Origin: an uncultured Eubacteriales bacterium
Lineage (GTDB): Bacteria; Bacillota; Clostridia; Oscillospirales; Oscillospiraceae
Assembly (NCBI GenBank): GCA_900544295.1
Contig: UQUO01000017.1
Coordinates: 1 to 41,837, forward strand
DNA: 41,837 nt
Direction of reading: 5' to 3'
In this document: piece after piece, positions 17,081 to 25,850 of the stretch
Layout: every line of letters starts with the position of its first letter
Position numbering within the stretch: the stretch's first letter is position 1
Made by a program: the position numbers and the translations under genes
The notes under the pieces: model-generated
The model's database searches: none
Told to the model about the DNA's origin: nothing
The model's input: the letters and a program-made list of their open reading frames with translations, nothing else

Positions 17081-18016
17081 TCACTGGATGGCTTTCGCCT
17101 GGGCGACGATGTTCTCCACGGTGATGCCGTTTTTGGCGAGCAGGCGCTCGTAGGGGGCGGACTCGCCGAACTTGTCCTGGATGGCCACGCGCCGCACTAT
17201 GCCGCGGCCCGCTTCGGCCACGCACTCGCAGACCGCGCTGCCCAGGCCGTTTATCTTGTTGTGGTCCTCGACGGTCACGATCTTGCCGATGTCCGCGATG
17301 CAACCCTGCACCGCCTCCTCGTCCAGGGGCTTTATCGTGTGCATGTCGAGCACCCTCGCCTCGATGCCCTGCTCGTGCAGGACCTGCGCCGCCTCGATGG
17401 CCAGGCGCAGCGTGTCGCCCACGGCGATGAGCGCCACGTCCCTGCCCTCGCGCAGCTTGTTCGCCTTGCCGATGACGAACTGCGCGTCCTCGTCGTAGAC
17501 CACCGGCACAGCGTCCCTCGTAAAGCGCAGGAACATCGGGCCGTAGGTCTCGCCCGCCGCGCGGACGAGCTTCCTGGCGGACACGTAGTCCGCCGGCTGG
17601 ATGACGGTCATGTTGGGGATGGTGCGCAGGACGCCCATGTCCTCGATGGCCTGGTGGCTGGCGCCGTCGTTCGCGGGGGTCAGGCCGCCGTGGGAGCAGG
17701 CTATCTTCACGTTCAGGTTAGTATAGCATATCTCCTGGCGGATCATCTCGCACATCCTGAGCGAGCCGAACACGGCGTAGGTGACGACGAAGGGTATTTT
17801 GCCCGTCGTGGCAAGGCCCGCGGCCAGGGCGGCGGCGTTCTGTTCGGCTATGCCCACGTTCACGTGCTGCTCCGGCAGAGCCTTGACAAACTTGCCCGTC
17901 TTGCAGCTCTTGCTTATGTCGGCGTCAACAACATATATGTTCCGGTTCTCGCGCCCGAGCTCGACTATCTCGTCCCCGAATCCGTCGCGCGTGGCTATCA
18001 TATCACCGATGGCCAT
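17081..18016 (-). CDS. Split transketolase, C-terminal (pyrimidine-binding) subunit, copy 1
   Basis: 311 residues. It covers the pyrimidine-binding and C-terminal domains of transketolase. The catalytic glutamate is in VNVGIAEQNAAALAAGLA. ACSHGGLTPANDGASHQAIEDM and GPMFLRFTR are family-typical. It starts 1 nt after the N-terminal subunit, and the two make one enzyme. It sits in the TRAP operon, so the pair may act on a dedicated sugar phosphate; the apulose-4-phosphate transketolases of apiose breakdown are known split examples. Central pentose-phosphate function is the alternative. Confidence 0.9.
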   Translation of the reverse strand: MAIGDMIATRDGFGDEIVELGRENRNIYVVDADISKSCKTGKFVKALPEQHVNVGIAEQNAAALAAGLATTGKIPFVVTYAVFGSLRMCEMIRQEICYTNLNVKIACSHGGLTPANDGASHQAIEDMGVLRTIPNMTVIQPADYVSARKLVRAAGETYGPMFLRFTRDAVPVVYDEDAQFVIGKANKLREGRDVALIAVGDTLRLAIEAAQVLHEQGIEARVLDMHTIKPLDEEAVQGCIADIGKIVTVEDHNKINGLGSAVCECVAEAGRGIVRRVAIQDKFGESAPYERLLAKNGITVENIVAQAKAIQ

Positions 18017-18850
18017 TCAGTTCAGCCCCCTTTCAAGCTGCGCCATGGCGCTCTCGTACTGCTCCTTGTTGGGAGCGTTCCCGTGCCAGTCAAGGTTGTT
18101 CTCCATGTAATCCACGCCCTTGCCCTTTACCGTGTGGGCGTTTATGAACTTGGGCTTGCCGTTCTTCGCAGCGCGTATCTTGTCGAAGACCTCCACGATC
18201 TGGCCCATGTCGTGGCCGTCTATCTCGTAGACCTCGAAGCCGAAGGCCTCTGCCTTCCTGTTCACGTCTATGAGGGGCATGATCACCTCGGAGGGACCGT
18301 CGAGCTGCAGGCCGTTGTTGTCGAGTATCATGATGAAGTTGTCGAGCTCATACTTGTGCGCTGTCATCATGGCCTCCCAGATGATGCCCTCGTCGAGCTC
18401 GCCGTCGCCCACCATGTCGAAGACGCGGTAGTCCCTGCCGTCGCGCTTGCCGGCGAGGGCCATGCCCACGGCGCAGGCTGTGCCCTGGCCCAGGGAGCCG
18501 GTGGAGATGTCTATGCCGGGGCATTTCAGCATGCTCGGGTGGCCCTGGAGCTTGGAACCCTCCTGGCGCAGCGTGTGCAGGTCCTCCTCGGGGAAAAAGC
18601 CCAGTTTGCCCAGCGCGGCATACTGGATGGGGCAGACGTGGCCCTTCGAGAGCACGAAGCGGTCCCGGTCCGGCCACTTGGGGTCCTTCGGGTCCACGTG
18701 CATCTCTGAAAAATACAGCGCGGCCACTATGTCCGCCGCCGAGAGCGAGCCGCCCGGATGCCCGGACTGCGCCTCGTATATCATCGTGACGGCAGTCTTG
18801 CGCAGCTCCTTCGCCCGCTCTTTGAGCTCTTTTATCTTCTCATCTGGCAC
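18017..18850 (-). CDS. Split transketolase, N-terminal (thiamine diphosphate-binding) subunit, copy 1
   Basis: 277 residues from GTG 18850, chosen because AAAGGGG lies 8 nt upstream; another GTG 33 nt further up has no ribosome site. Motifs are SGHPGGSLSAADI, RDRFVLSKGH, STGSLGQG and the thiamine-diphosphate site GDGELDEG followed by DNNGLQ. GKGVDYMEN near the end is also conserved. It is the first gene of a six-gene operon with its partner, a TRAP transporter and a dehydrogenase. A second pair lies at 19978-21762. Confidence 0.9.
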   Translation of the reverse strand: MPDEKIKELKERAKELRKTAVTMIYEAQSGHPGGSLSAADIVAALYFSEMHVDPKDPKWPDRDRFVLSKGHVCPIQYAALGKLGFFPEEDLHTLRQEGSKLQGHPSMLKCPGIDISTGSLGQGTACAVGMALAGKRDGRDYRVFDMVGDGELDEGIIWEAMMTAHKYELDNFIMILDNNGLQLDGPSEVIMPLIDVNRKAEAFGFEVYEIDGHDMGQIVEVFDKIRAAKNGKPKFINAHTVKGKGVDYMENNLDWHGNAPNKEQYESAMAQLERGLN

Positions 18851-18945
18851 TGAAATTTCCCCTTTCTGTGCCTGCCGCAGCACCGGCGACAGATTGTTTA
18901 ATAATTGTCAAACGTCCAATGCTCAATGTTGGATGTTGTGGCTTA

Positions 18946-18984
18946 ATTTTAAACATCCGCCCGGCAAAAAGTCAAGCGGATGTT
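18946..18984 (-). promoter_or_regulatory. Promoter and inverted-repeat operator of the transketolase/TRAP operon
   Basis: On the minus strand TTGACT (18970-18975), 18 bp and TAAAAT (18946-18951) form a promoter. A perfect 9-bp inverted repeat, AACATCCGC (18952-18960) and GCGGATGTT (18976-18984), encloses the -35 box. A third GGATGTT lies at 18931-18937. These are good candidates for the FadR-type regulator encoded immediately upstream. Confidence 0.55.
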
Positions 18985-19012
18985 ATGTCGGTCAAATCGA
19001 TTTGTGCAACGT

Positions 19013-19741
19013 TCACCAATTGTAAGAATCTTTCCAGTAATAATAACTATACCTCAGGGCCTCGTCCACATCGGAGCCGGGCTTTTTCTCGAGGGCGTCG
19101 AGAGCCATGCGGTGGGTCCTCACCAGGTACTCCCTGTCGTTTTCCTCAAAGACCTTTTCGATGGTGCGGTGGCGTGACTCGCTTGTCAAATCAGCGACGA
19201 AATCGTGTATCATGACGACAAGGGAATTGTGCGTCGTCTCGGCTATGGCCTTATGGAAGGCCATGTCAGTATCTGAGATGTCCTCGATGTCATAGTCCTC
19301 GCGTCTGAGCTTAGTCTCAAGTTCGGCGTTGATGGACTCCAGCTGCTCAACCTCCTCGTCACTGAGCCCCTGGGCAAGGATCAGGCGGTAGATGCCGGAC
19401 TCGATTATCTGACGGAGGCCCAGCAGGTCCTTATAAGAATCCTCTTTTTGGAGTATTATTCTGTACAGCAGGGGGTTTATCATCTTGTTGGAGAAGCCGT
19501 CGCAGACGAAGGTACCCTCCGGGCGGCGTATCTCGACCACGCCGTAGGCGATAAGCGTGCGTATGGCCTCGCGCACCGTGTTCCGGCTGACCTGGAAGGC
19601 GGCAATGAGCTCCATCTCTGTGGGCAGCTTGTCGCCGGGTTTGAGCTCCCCGGCAATGATGGAGTCGGTTATTTTGTTGATGATGCGCTGCACGAGGGAT
19701 TCGTTCTTGATGGGCGTCATGAATCGCTGAGACTCATTCAC
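19013..19741 (-). CDS. FadR-type (GntR-family, FCD domain) regulator
   Basis: 242 residues from GTG 19741 (AAGGCGG 9 nt upstream). The ATG at 19720 would give 235 residues but has no clear ribosome site. Residues ~15-80 form the winged helix (GDKLPTEMELIAAFQVSRNTVREAIRTL, wing RRPEGTFVCDG). The rest is an FCD domain with DTDMAFHKAIAE and a later histidine typical of the metal site that binds small carboxylates. It lies between the two transketolase pairs, in line with the copy-1 operon and divergent from copy 2, and probably controls both. Confidence 0.88.
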   Translation of the reverse strand: MNESQRFMTPIKNESLVQRIINKITDSIIAGELKPGDKLPTEMELIAAFQVSRNTVREAIRTLIAYGVVEIRRPEGTFVCDGFSNKMINPLLYRIILQKEDSYKDLLGLRQIIESGIYRLILAQGLSDEEVEQLESINAELETKLRREDYDIEDISDTDMAFHKAIAETTHNSLVVMIHDFVADLTSESRHRTIEKVFEENDREYLVRTHRMALDALEKKPGSDVDEALRYSYYYWKDSYNW

Positions 19742-19807
19742 AGAAATCGTCCGCCTTCTGAGTGGATTTTTTGGGGGTACAAACGCCGATGTCCCCTTAA
19801 ATATATT

Positions 19808-19836
19808 ATTATAATTGCATTTTGCCAAACAGGCAA
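19808..19836 (-). promoter_or_regulatory. Promoter of the FadR-type regulator
   Basis: On the minus strand TTGCCT (19831-19836), 17 bp and a perfect TATAAT (19808-19813) point into the regulator gene. Confidence 0.7.
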
Positions 19837-19882
19837 GCGGTATTTTTGAAGCTGCGCTCTGCGTCCGGCGGCGCCGTTTGAG

Positions 19883-19911
19883 TTGAAATGGCCTTTGGCG
19901 GATGGTATAAT
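19883..19911 (+). promoter_or_regulatory. Promoter of the second transketolase pair
   Basis: TTGAAA (19883-19888), 17 bp and a perfect TATAAT (19906-19911) lie 67 bp before the start codon of the copy-2 N-terminal subunit. Confidence 0.78.
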
Positions 19912-19977
19912 GATTTGAAGCTCGTAAGTCCCGATACCACGGGACACATTTTCTGATTCTGACTGGGAGGCAAGACC

Positions 19978-20814
19978 ATGACAAACAGGGAGCTTGAGCT
20001 CATCGCCGCGCGCGGGCGGCGCTTGGGCATGGATATGGTGTTCCGCGCCGCGAGCGGGCATATTGGCGGCTCGCTTTCGGCGATGGACATATTGACGGAG
20101 CTGTATTTCGAAGAGCTCCGCATAGACCCCGCGCGCCCTCAGGCCCCGGAGCGGGACCGCTTCGTCATGAGCAAGGGCCACTGCACGCCCGCGCTCTATT
20201 CCGTCCTCGCCCTGCGCGGCTACTTCCCCGAGAAGGAGCTGGAGCTCTTCCGGAGCATTGAGGGCCACATGTCCGGCCACCCTGACATGGTCCACGTCCC
20301 GGGCGTGGATATGTCCACGGGCTCCCTGGGCCAGGGTCTCTCCGCCGCCGTGGGCATGGCGCTCGCCGCGAAGCTGGACGGCGCTGGCTACCGTGTCTTC
20401 GCCCTCATGGGCGACGGCGAGATAGAGGAAGGCCAGATCTGGGAGGCGGCCATGTCCGCCGCCAAGTACGGGCTTTCCAACCTCTGCGGCATCGTGGACG
20501 TGAACGGCCTGCAGATAGACGGCCGCACCGCCGACGTCATGCCCTCCGAGCCGCTGGACGCCAAGTTCGCCGCCTTCGGCTGGAACGTGATAAAGGCTGA
20601 CGGTCACGACTTCGACTCCCTGCGCGCCGCCTTTGCCGCCGCGCGTGCCGAGAAGGACCGCCCCAGCGTCATCCTCGCCAAAACCGTCAAGGGCAAGGGC
20701 GTCTCCTTCATGGAAAACGAGGCCGGCTGGCACGGCAAGGCCCCGAACGCAGAGCAGTATGAGCGCGCTGTGGCGGAGCTGGACGCCGCCATCGCAAGCC
20801 TGGAGGTGGAGTAA
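19978..20814 (+). CDS. Split transketolase, N-terminal subunit, copy 2
   Basis: 278 residues. The thiamine-diphosphate motif GDGEIEEGQIWEA with VNGLQ, plus ASGHIGGSLSAMDI, RFVMSKGH, STGSLGQGL and KTVKGKGVSFMEN, match the N-terminal half of transketolase. It aligns with copy 1 throughout but differs at many positions, so this is an old duplication or separate acquisition, not a recent one. The ATG is preceded by GGGAGG at ~8 nt. It is followed immediately (no gap) by its partner. Confidence 0.91.
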   Translation: MTNRELELIAARGRRLGMDMVFRAASGHIGGSLSAMDILTELYFEELRIDPARPQAPERDRFVMSKGHCTPALYSVLALRGYFPEKELELFRSIEGHMSGHPDMVHVPGVDMSTGSLGQGLSAAVGMALAAKLDGAGYRVFALMGDGEIEEGQIWEAAMSAAKYGLSNLCGIVDVNGLQIDGRTADVMPSEPLDAKFAAFGWNVIKADGHDFDSLRAAFAAARAEKDRPSVILAKTVKGKGVSFMENEAGWHGKAPNAEQYERAVAELDAAIASLEVE

Positions 20815-21762
20815 ATGTCTGAGAAGAAGGCGACCCGCGCGGCCTACGGCGAGATGCTCGTGGAGCTGGCGGACAAGTACCCCGAACTCGTCGTCCTGGA
20901 CGCCGACCTGGCCGGCGCCACGATGACCAAGGGCTTCGCCCAGGCCTGCCCCGACAGGTTCTTCGACATGGGCATAGCCGAAGCCAACATGATAGGCGTC
21001 GCCGCGGGCCTGGCCGCCTGCGGGAAGAAGCCCTTTGCCAACTCCTTCGCCATGTTCACGGCCGGCCGTGCCTATGAGCAGGTGCGCAACTCCGTGGCTT
21101 ACCCCGGCCTCAACGTCAAGTGCGTCGGCTCCCACGGCGGCATCTCCGTCGGCGAGGACGGCGCCACCCACCAGTGCATAGAGGATCTCGCCCTCATGAG
21201 CGCCATCCCCGGCATGCTGGTGCTGAACCCCTGCGACGCCCACGAGATGCGCCAGGCCGTGCAGGCCCTCATCGAATACAAGGGCCCCGCCTACCTGCGC
21301 CTCGGCCGCATGGCAGTCGAGACGGTCACTGACTCCGTCCCCGGCTACAAGTTCGAGCTGGGCCGCGCCGCCGCGCTGCGTGAGGGCTCCGACCTCACCA
21401 TCTGCGCCACGGGCCTGATGGTCCAGCGCGCGCTGGCCGCCGCGGAGCTGCTCGCCGGCGAGGGCGTCAGCGCCCGCGTGCTCGACTTCCACACCATAAA
21501 GCCCCTGGACGGCGAGGCCCTGCTCGCCGCCGCGCGCGAGACCGGCTGCATAGTCACCACAGAGGAGCACAGCATCGTCGGCGGCCTCGGCGCCGCCGTA
21601 GCCTCCTTCCTCGCCGAGCGCTGCCCCGTCCCCGTCCTGCGCCACGGCGTGCGCGACGTGTTTGGCCGCTCCGGCAAGGCCGAGCAGGTGCTCGAGGCCT
21701 ACGGCCTTACCCCCGCCGGCATCGTCGAGACCGCCCGCGCCGCCCTGGAGCTCAAGCGCTGA
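20815..21762 (+). CDS. Split transketolase, C-terminal subunit, copy 2
   Basis: 315 residues. The catalytic glutamate is in DMGIAEANMIGVAAGLA; SHGGISVGEDGATHQCIEDLALM and GPAYLRLGR are family-typical, and HTIKPLDGEALLAAA lies in the C-terminal domain. It forms the enzyme with the preceding gene. Unlike copy 1 there is no linked transporter, so this pair may serve the pentose-phosphate route while copy 1 serves an uptake pathway. Which does which is inference only. No clear terminator follows before the glpP leader. Confidence 0.91.
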   Translation: MSEKKATRAAYGEMLVELADKYPELVVLDADLAGATMTKGFAQACPDRFFDMGIAEANMIGVAAGLAACGKKPFANSFAMFTAGRAYEQVRNSVAYPGLNVKCVGSHGGISVGEDGATHQCIEDLALMSAIPGMLVLNPCDAHEMRQAVQALIEYKGPAYLRLGRMAVETVTDSVPGYKFELGRAAALREGSDLTICATGLMVQRALAAAELLAGEGVSARVLDFHTIKPLDGEALLAAARETGCIVTTEEHSIVGGLGAAVASFLAERCPVPVLRHGVRDVFGRSGKAEQVLEAYGLTPAGIVETARAALELKR

Positions 21763-21869
21763 GCGTTTAAATTGGCAGTTCGTTAAAATTGCAACAATAT
21801 CGCCATAAATATGCGTTTATTTTGTGTAATTTGACGTTTTTGTTGGACGAAATTCATTAAGTTCATGCA

Positions 21870-21898
21870 TTGCATTTATAGCTTTATCAGGATAAGAT
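21870..21898 (+). promoter_or_regulatory. Promoter of glpP-glpK
   Basis: TTGCAT (21870-21875), 17 bp and TAAGAT (21893-21898) predict a transcript starting near 21905, about 25 nt before the leader terminator. Confidence 0.6.
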
Positions 21899-21913
21899 AA
21901 AAGCAGATAAATA

Positions 21914-21976
21914 CTGCACGAGAGATAGAGGTGCGAAATCGCGGGCGTTCCGCCCGTTATTTCGCACCGTTTTTTT
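21914..21976 (+). promoter_or_regulatory. Leader terminator, probable GlpP antitermination target upstream of glpP-glpK
   Basis: A long stem (21930-21947 with 21951-21968; 18 pairs with one mismatch and one G-U) is followed by seven T (21970-21976). It lies inside the 5' leader, 24 nt before the glpP start codon. CTGCA (21914-21918) and CGAGAGAT (21919-21926) precede the stem. In Bacillus, GlpP with glycerol-3-phosphate prevents termination at such leaders. The same two blocks precede another leader terminator at 25870, which supports a shared recognition element. Confidence 0.75.
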
Positions 21977-22000
21977 ATATCTGCACAGGAGAGGAAGAAC

Positions 22001-22414
22001 ATGAACAAACGGCTTCAATTTTTTGAGACCGAGCCGATAATAGCCGCGGTCAAAACGGAGGAGCAGCTTGAGCGCGCCCTGACTTCAGGGAGCAACATCA
22101 TATTTTTCCTTTTCGGCAACATCTGCAACATTCCGAAGCTCGTGGAAAGCGTGAAGGAGCGGGGCAAATACGCCTTCGTACACCTTGACCTCATCGAGCT
22201 TGTGCCGGGCCTGATGCCGAAGATAATCAGGCAGGTACACTCCCTGCACAGGACGCCGCTCATCGCCGGTGGGCTCATACGTGACAAGGAGGACACGGTG
22301 AGCGCGCTCTCGGCCGGGGCGGTCAGCATCAGTACCTCCTGCGAGGAGGCCTGGCAGGAGCTGGATTCAGCGCAGACGCCGGCGCAAAGACAATTCAGGA
22401 AGGAAGGGATGTGA
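22001..22414 (+). CDS. glpP: Glycerol-3-phosphate-responsive antiterminator GlpP, internally deleted
   Basis: 137 residues. GlpP binds leader RNA of glycerol genes and blocks termination when glycerol-3-phosphate is present. The N-terminal part ([17 protein letters not shown]...VHLDLIE) and the C-terminal part ([10 protein letters not shown]...[27 protein letters not shown]) match the family well. Normal GlpP is ~185-190 residues. Here HLDLIE at residue ~66 runs directly into LVPGLMPK, so about 55 residues of the middle, including the IISTR and IQR-F-LD motifs I recall for the family, are absent without breaking the frame. It may be non-functional, altered, or a short variant. GlpK follows 4 nt later. 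Confidence 0.85.
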   Translation: MNKRLQFFETEPIIAAVKTEEQLERALTSGSNIIFFLFGNICNIPKLVESVKERGKYAFVHLDLIELVPGLMPKIIRQVHSLHRTPLIAGGLIRDKEDTVSALSAGAVSISTSCEEAWQELDSAQTPAQRQFRKEGM

Positions 22415-22418
22415 GACG

Positions 22419-23915
22419 GTGAAGTACATTATGGCCCTCGACCAGGGCACCACGAGCTCCAGGTGCATCATCTTCGACCACTCAGGCGCAATGCTCGCCT
22501 CGGCACAGAAGGAGTTTGCCCAGCACTACCCCAAGCCCGGCTGGGTGGAGCACGACGCCGCGGAGATTTGGGAGACGACCCTGGAGGTGGCCCGGGGGGC
22601 CATGGCAAAGTCGGGCCTGGAGGCCGCGGACATCGCGGCCATAGGCATCACGAACCAGCGGGAGACGACGGTCGTGTGGGACAGGGAGACGGGCGAGCCC
22701 GTCTGCCCCGCGATAGTCTGGCAGTGCCGCCGCACGGCGCCCATGGCGGACGCCCTCGCGGCCTCGGGCTGGTCGGAGATGATAAGGCAAAAGACCGGCC
22801 TCGTGCCGGACGCCTATTTCTCCGGCACGAAGCTGCGCTGGATACTGGACAAGGTGCCCGGCGCGCGGCAGGGCGCGGAGGAGGGGCGGCTGCTCTTCGG
22901 GACGATAGACAGCTGGCTCATCTGGAAGCTCACCGGCGGCCGCGCGCACGTGACGGACGTGACGAACGCCTCGCGCACGATGCTCTTCGACATCCGCCGC
23001 CTGCGCTGGGACCCCGAGCTGCTGGAGCTCTTCGGCATACCGGAGCAGATGCTGCCCCGCGTGCAGCCCTCGAGCTGCATCTACGGCGAAACGGAGCCAG
23101 GGCTCTTCGGCGGGAAGATACCCGTCGCGGGCGCGGCGGGCGACCAGCAGAGCGCGCTCTTCGGCCAGTGCTGCTTTGAGGCCGGGGACGTGAAGAACAC
23201 CTACGGCACGGGCTGCTTTTTGCTCATGCACACGGGCTCGGAGCCGGTGTTCTCGGAAAACGGGCTCATCACGACCATCGCGGCCTCCGGGCCGGGCCGG
23301 ATACGCTACGCCCTGGAGGGCAGCGTGTTCACGGCGGGCGCGGCGGTGCAGTGGCTGAGGGACGAGCTGAAGCTCATCCCGGACGCGGCGGCCTCGGAGG
23401 CAGAGGCCCGCTCCGTGGCGGACACGGGCGGGGTGTACGTGGTCCCGGCCTTCACGGGTCTGGGCGCGCCGTATTGGAACCAGTACGCCCGGGGGACGAT
23501 AACGGGCATCACGCGCGGCTTCACGCGCGCGCAGCTCGTGAGGGCGACGCTGGAGTCCATAGCCTACCAGACCTGCGACATCTGCCGGGCAATGGAGAGC
23601 GACGCGGGCGTGGAGCTGACGCGCCTGCGCGTGGACGGCGGCGCGGCGGCGAACGATTTGCTGATGCAGTTCCAGAGCGACCTGCTGGGCGCCGAGGTAC
23701 TGCGCCCGGCCTGCATAGAGACGACGGCGCTGGGCGCGGCGTATCTCGCGGGCCTCGCAGTCGGCTACTGGAAGGACACGGCGGACATAAGGCAGAACCG
23801 CCAAACCGGCCGCGTGTTCCTGCCCGAGATGCGCGACGCCACCCGCGCCAAGCTCCTGAAAGGCTGGAACCGCGCCCTGACCACCGCCCTCACCTGGGCG
23901 GATATGGAAGAATAG
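22419..23915 (+). CDS. glpK: Glycerol kinase
   Basis: 498 residues, normal for GlpK. It phosphorylates glycerol to glycerol-3-phosphate using ATP. The N-terminal phosphate loop [21 protein letters not shown], the glycerol-site [10 protein letters not shown] and the C-terminal [21 protein letters not shown] all match the FGGY family. GTG 22419 is the start with GGAAGGG upstream; the internal ATG four codons in would cut the phosphate-loop strand. No glycerol facilitator or glycerol-3-phosphate dehydrogenase is in the window. It lies in one operon with glpP. Confidence 0.96.
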   Translation: MKYIMALDQGTTSSRCIIFDHSGAMLASAQKEFAQHYPKPGWVEHDAAEIWETTLEVARGAMAKSGLEAADIAAIGITNQRETTVVWDRETGEPVCPAIVWQCRRTAPMADALAASGWSEMIRQKTGLVPDAYFSGTKLRWILDKVPGARQGAEEGRLLFGTIDSWLIWKLTGGRAHVTDVTNASRTMLFDIRRLRWDPELLELFGIPEQMLPRVQPSSCIYGETEPGLFGGKIPVAGAAGDQQSALFGQCCFEAGDVKNTYGTGCFLLMHTGSEPVFSENGLITTIAASGPGRIRYALEGSVFTAGAAVQWLRDELKLIPDAAASEAEARSVADTGGVYVVPAFTGLGAPYWNQYARGTITGITRGFTRAQLVRATLESIAYQTCDICRAMESDAGVELTRLRVDGGAAANDLLMQFQSDLLGAEVLRPACIETTALGAAYLAGLAVGYWKDTADIRQNRQTGRVFLPEMRDATRAKLLKGWNRALTTALTWADMEE

Positions 23916-23937
23916 ACTTAGAGAGGAAGGGGACAAT

Positions 23938-25800
23938 ATGGGAAATATTAAGAAGAAAGCCAAGGTATGGCTGTGTGTGGCAATCATACTTATGCTGCTT
24001 AGCGGAATGGTGTCAAACTACATTCAAACAGACGGCGGCAATGTCGTAATGAAGGAACTCAAACTTGAGACTGACGCAGAGTATTCAATGAGCGCATATT
24101 TGTTTATACCATCCAGCGCTACCGACGAAACTCCGGCGCCGGCAATAGTAACAAGCCATGGCTATCTCAATAACAAAGAAATGCAGGACGCCAACTATGT
24201 TGAATTAGCTCGCAGGGGCTTTGTTGTCCTGGCAATCGACCAGCCTGGGCATGGCAACTCCGACAATATAACATACACTGATTCAACAAATCAGCTGGCT
24301 GCCAACGAAGTAGCAACGAGCGAGGCGGGCGGCGTCTATCAAGGTGTATTGTTCCTGTCGCGAATGTCATATGTTGACAAAGACAGAATCGGAGTTACAG
24401 GGCATTCAATGGGCGGTGGGTCAAGTGAAAGCGCCGTAGCTCTTGACATATCAAACGGTACGAATCTAATTGCAGCCGGACTGTTCAATAGTGCATTCGC
24501 TATATACACTGATGAAAACGGCAATTATGCAAATTTGTATGGCAGCCGCGACATAGCGGTTCTCGCGCCAAAGCATGATGAATTCAGTTATACAAGGGTT
24601 GATGAAGAAACTGGAGAAACAATTCCAGCGCCATATTTTATCGAGGGTGGAGATGCGCAATCATTTCTGAATTTTGGTCTTGACCCCGGTTCTCCAGACG
24701 CTGAGGTACGCGAGGCGGACACGATATACACAGCCACAATTGACGGCGAAGAGGCTTCGCGTGTTATTTACAACCCCAATATCATCCACCCCTGGTCGCA
24801 TTTCAGTGCTACTGCCACTGCATCTGTTATTGAATTTTTCACTGAAACCCTTGACGCGCCCAATCCTATTGACCCGAATAGTCAAGTCTGGCAGTGGAAA
24901 GAAACGTTTAACTTCATAGGTGCAATAGGCCTTGTTATATTCATTGTTTGCTTTGGCATTTTGATGGTATATACTCCTGCGTTCTCAAGTTTGCGCGCCA
25001 AAGAAGCTGCGGCACCCACGGCAATAGAGGATAGCAAGGGCAAGCTGTGGTTCTGGGGCTGCCTAATTGTGTCGGCGACCCTTGCTACTGTTGTATATAT
25101 ACCTGTGGTTTACTGGGGTTCTTCTACGTCGGCAAGCCAAACCGAGACCATGGGTCTCGGCCTTTGGAGTGCACTCTGCGGTATATTCAATATTTTGATA
25201 ATGGCGATATATTACTTTGCCTATGGCAAGAAAAATGGTTTCAACCTGACTGAGCGTGGTGTCATTATCAAGGGCAAAAACTTACTAAAGAGTATCCTCC
25301 TTGCATTAATTATTGTTGTTGTCGCTTACGGCTGTGTTTTTGTTGTAGATTATTTCTTTAATTCTGACTTCCGTTTGTGGACGCTTGCGATAAAGACTTT
25401 TGAAAAGGACAAGGTGTGGCTGACGCTTACGTATATGTGGCTTTTCCTCATTTACTACATAGCTGCATCCGTATCTGTCAACAGCTTCAACTACAACACG
25501 ATCGGTGGAAAATCTGGGCTTTTTAACAACATCATCGTTTCTCTGTTCGCCGCGTTCCCTGCAATAATCCTGCCCGCCATTCAGTATATTACATACTTCT
25601 CTCAGGATCATATGGTCTGGACCACCGCCGCGATGCAGGTTCTTTGGCTATTCCCAATTATATTGATATTGTTTGGAGCAAACTTCATGTCTCGATATCT
25701 GTATAAAGTCACCAAGAACCCGTATATTGCAGGCATTGTTAATGGCGTAATAGTTACGATAATGACTGTCACGAACACAAGCACGGTGTTTTTACAGTAA
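23938..25800 (+). CDS. Alpha/beta hydrolase fused to a polytopic membrane domain
   Basis: 620 residues. One N-terminal membrane helix (~10-28) precedes an alpha/beta hydrolase domain with HG near residues 74-75, the nucleophile elbow GHSMGG (Ser157), candidate acid Asp214 and candidate His284 or His288. About eight further membrane helices fill residues ~323-618. The hydrolase should face outside if the first helix is a signal anchor. The substrate is unknown; an ester or lipid is a guess. Its base composition is clearly more AT-rich, with many A/T third positions, than the genes on both sides, which suggests acquisition. It starts 22 nt after glpK with GAGAGGAAGGGG upstream. Confidence 0.85.
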   Translation: MGNIKKKAKVWLCVAIILMLLSGMVSNYIQTDGGNVVMKELKLETDAEYSMSAYLFIPSSATDETPAPAIVTSHGYLNNKEMQDANYVELARRGFVVLAIDQPGHGNSDNITYTDSTNQLAANEVATSEAGGVYQGVLFLSRMSYVDKDRIGVTGHSMGGGSSESAVALDISNGTNLIAAGLFNSAFAIYTDENGNYANLYGSRDIAVLAPKHDEFSYTRVDEETGETIPAPYFIEGGDAQSFLNFGLDPGSPDAEVREADTIYTATIDGEEASRVIYNPNIIHPWSHFSATATASVIEFFTETLDAPNPIDPNSQVWQWKETFNFIGAIGLVIFIVCFGILMVYTPAFSSLRAKEAAAPTAIEDSKGKLWFWGCLIVSATLATVVYIPVVYWGSSTSASQTETMGLGLWSALCGIFNILIMAIYYFAYGKKNGFNLTERGVIIKGKNLLKSILLALIIVVVAYGCVFVVDYFFNSDFRLWTLAIKTFEKDKVWLTLTYMWLFLIYYIAASVSVNSFNYNTIGGKSGLFNNIIVSLFAAFPAIILPAIQYITYFSQDHMVWTTAAMQVLWLFPIILILFGANFMSRYLYKVTKNPYIAGIVNGVIVTIMTVTNTSTVFLQ

Positions 25801-25850
25801 TCCGGTAACGCAATAAGCGTTGCTTTTCCCCGGAACATATGATACAGTAA

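Noticed and set aside
22463..24049. Long alternate frames across glpK on both strands.
   Set aside because: Shadows of glpK; repetitive Arg/Gly/Ala translations without start signals.
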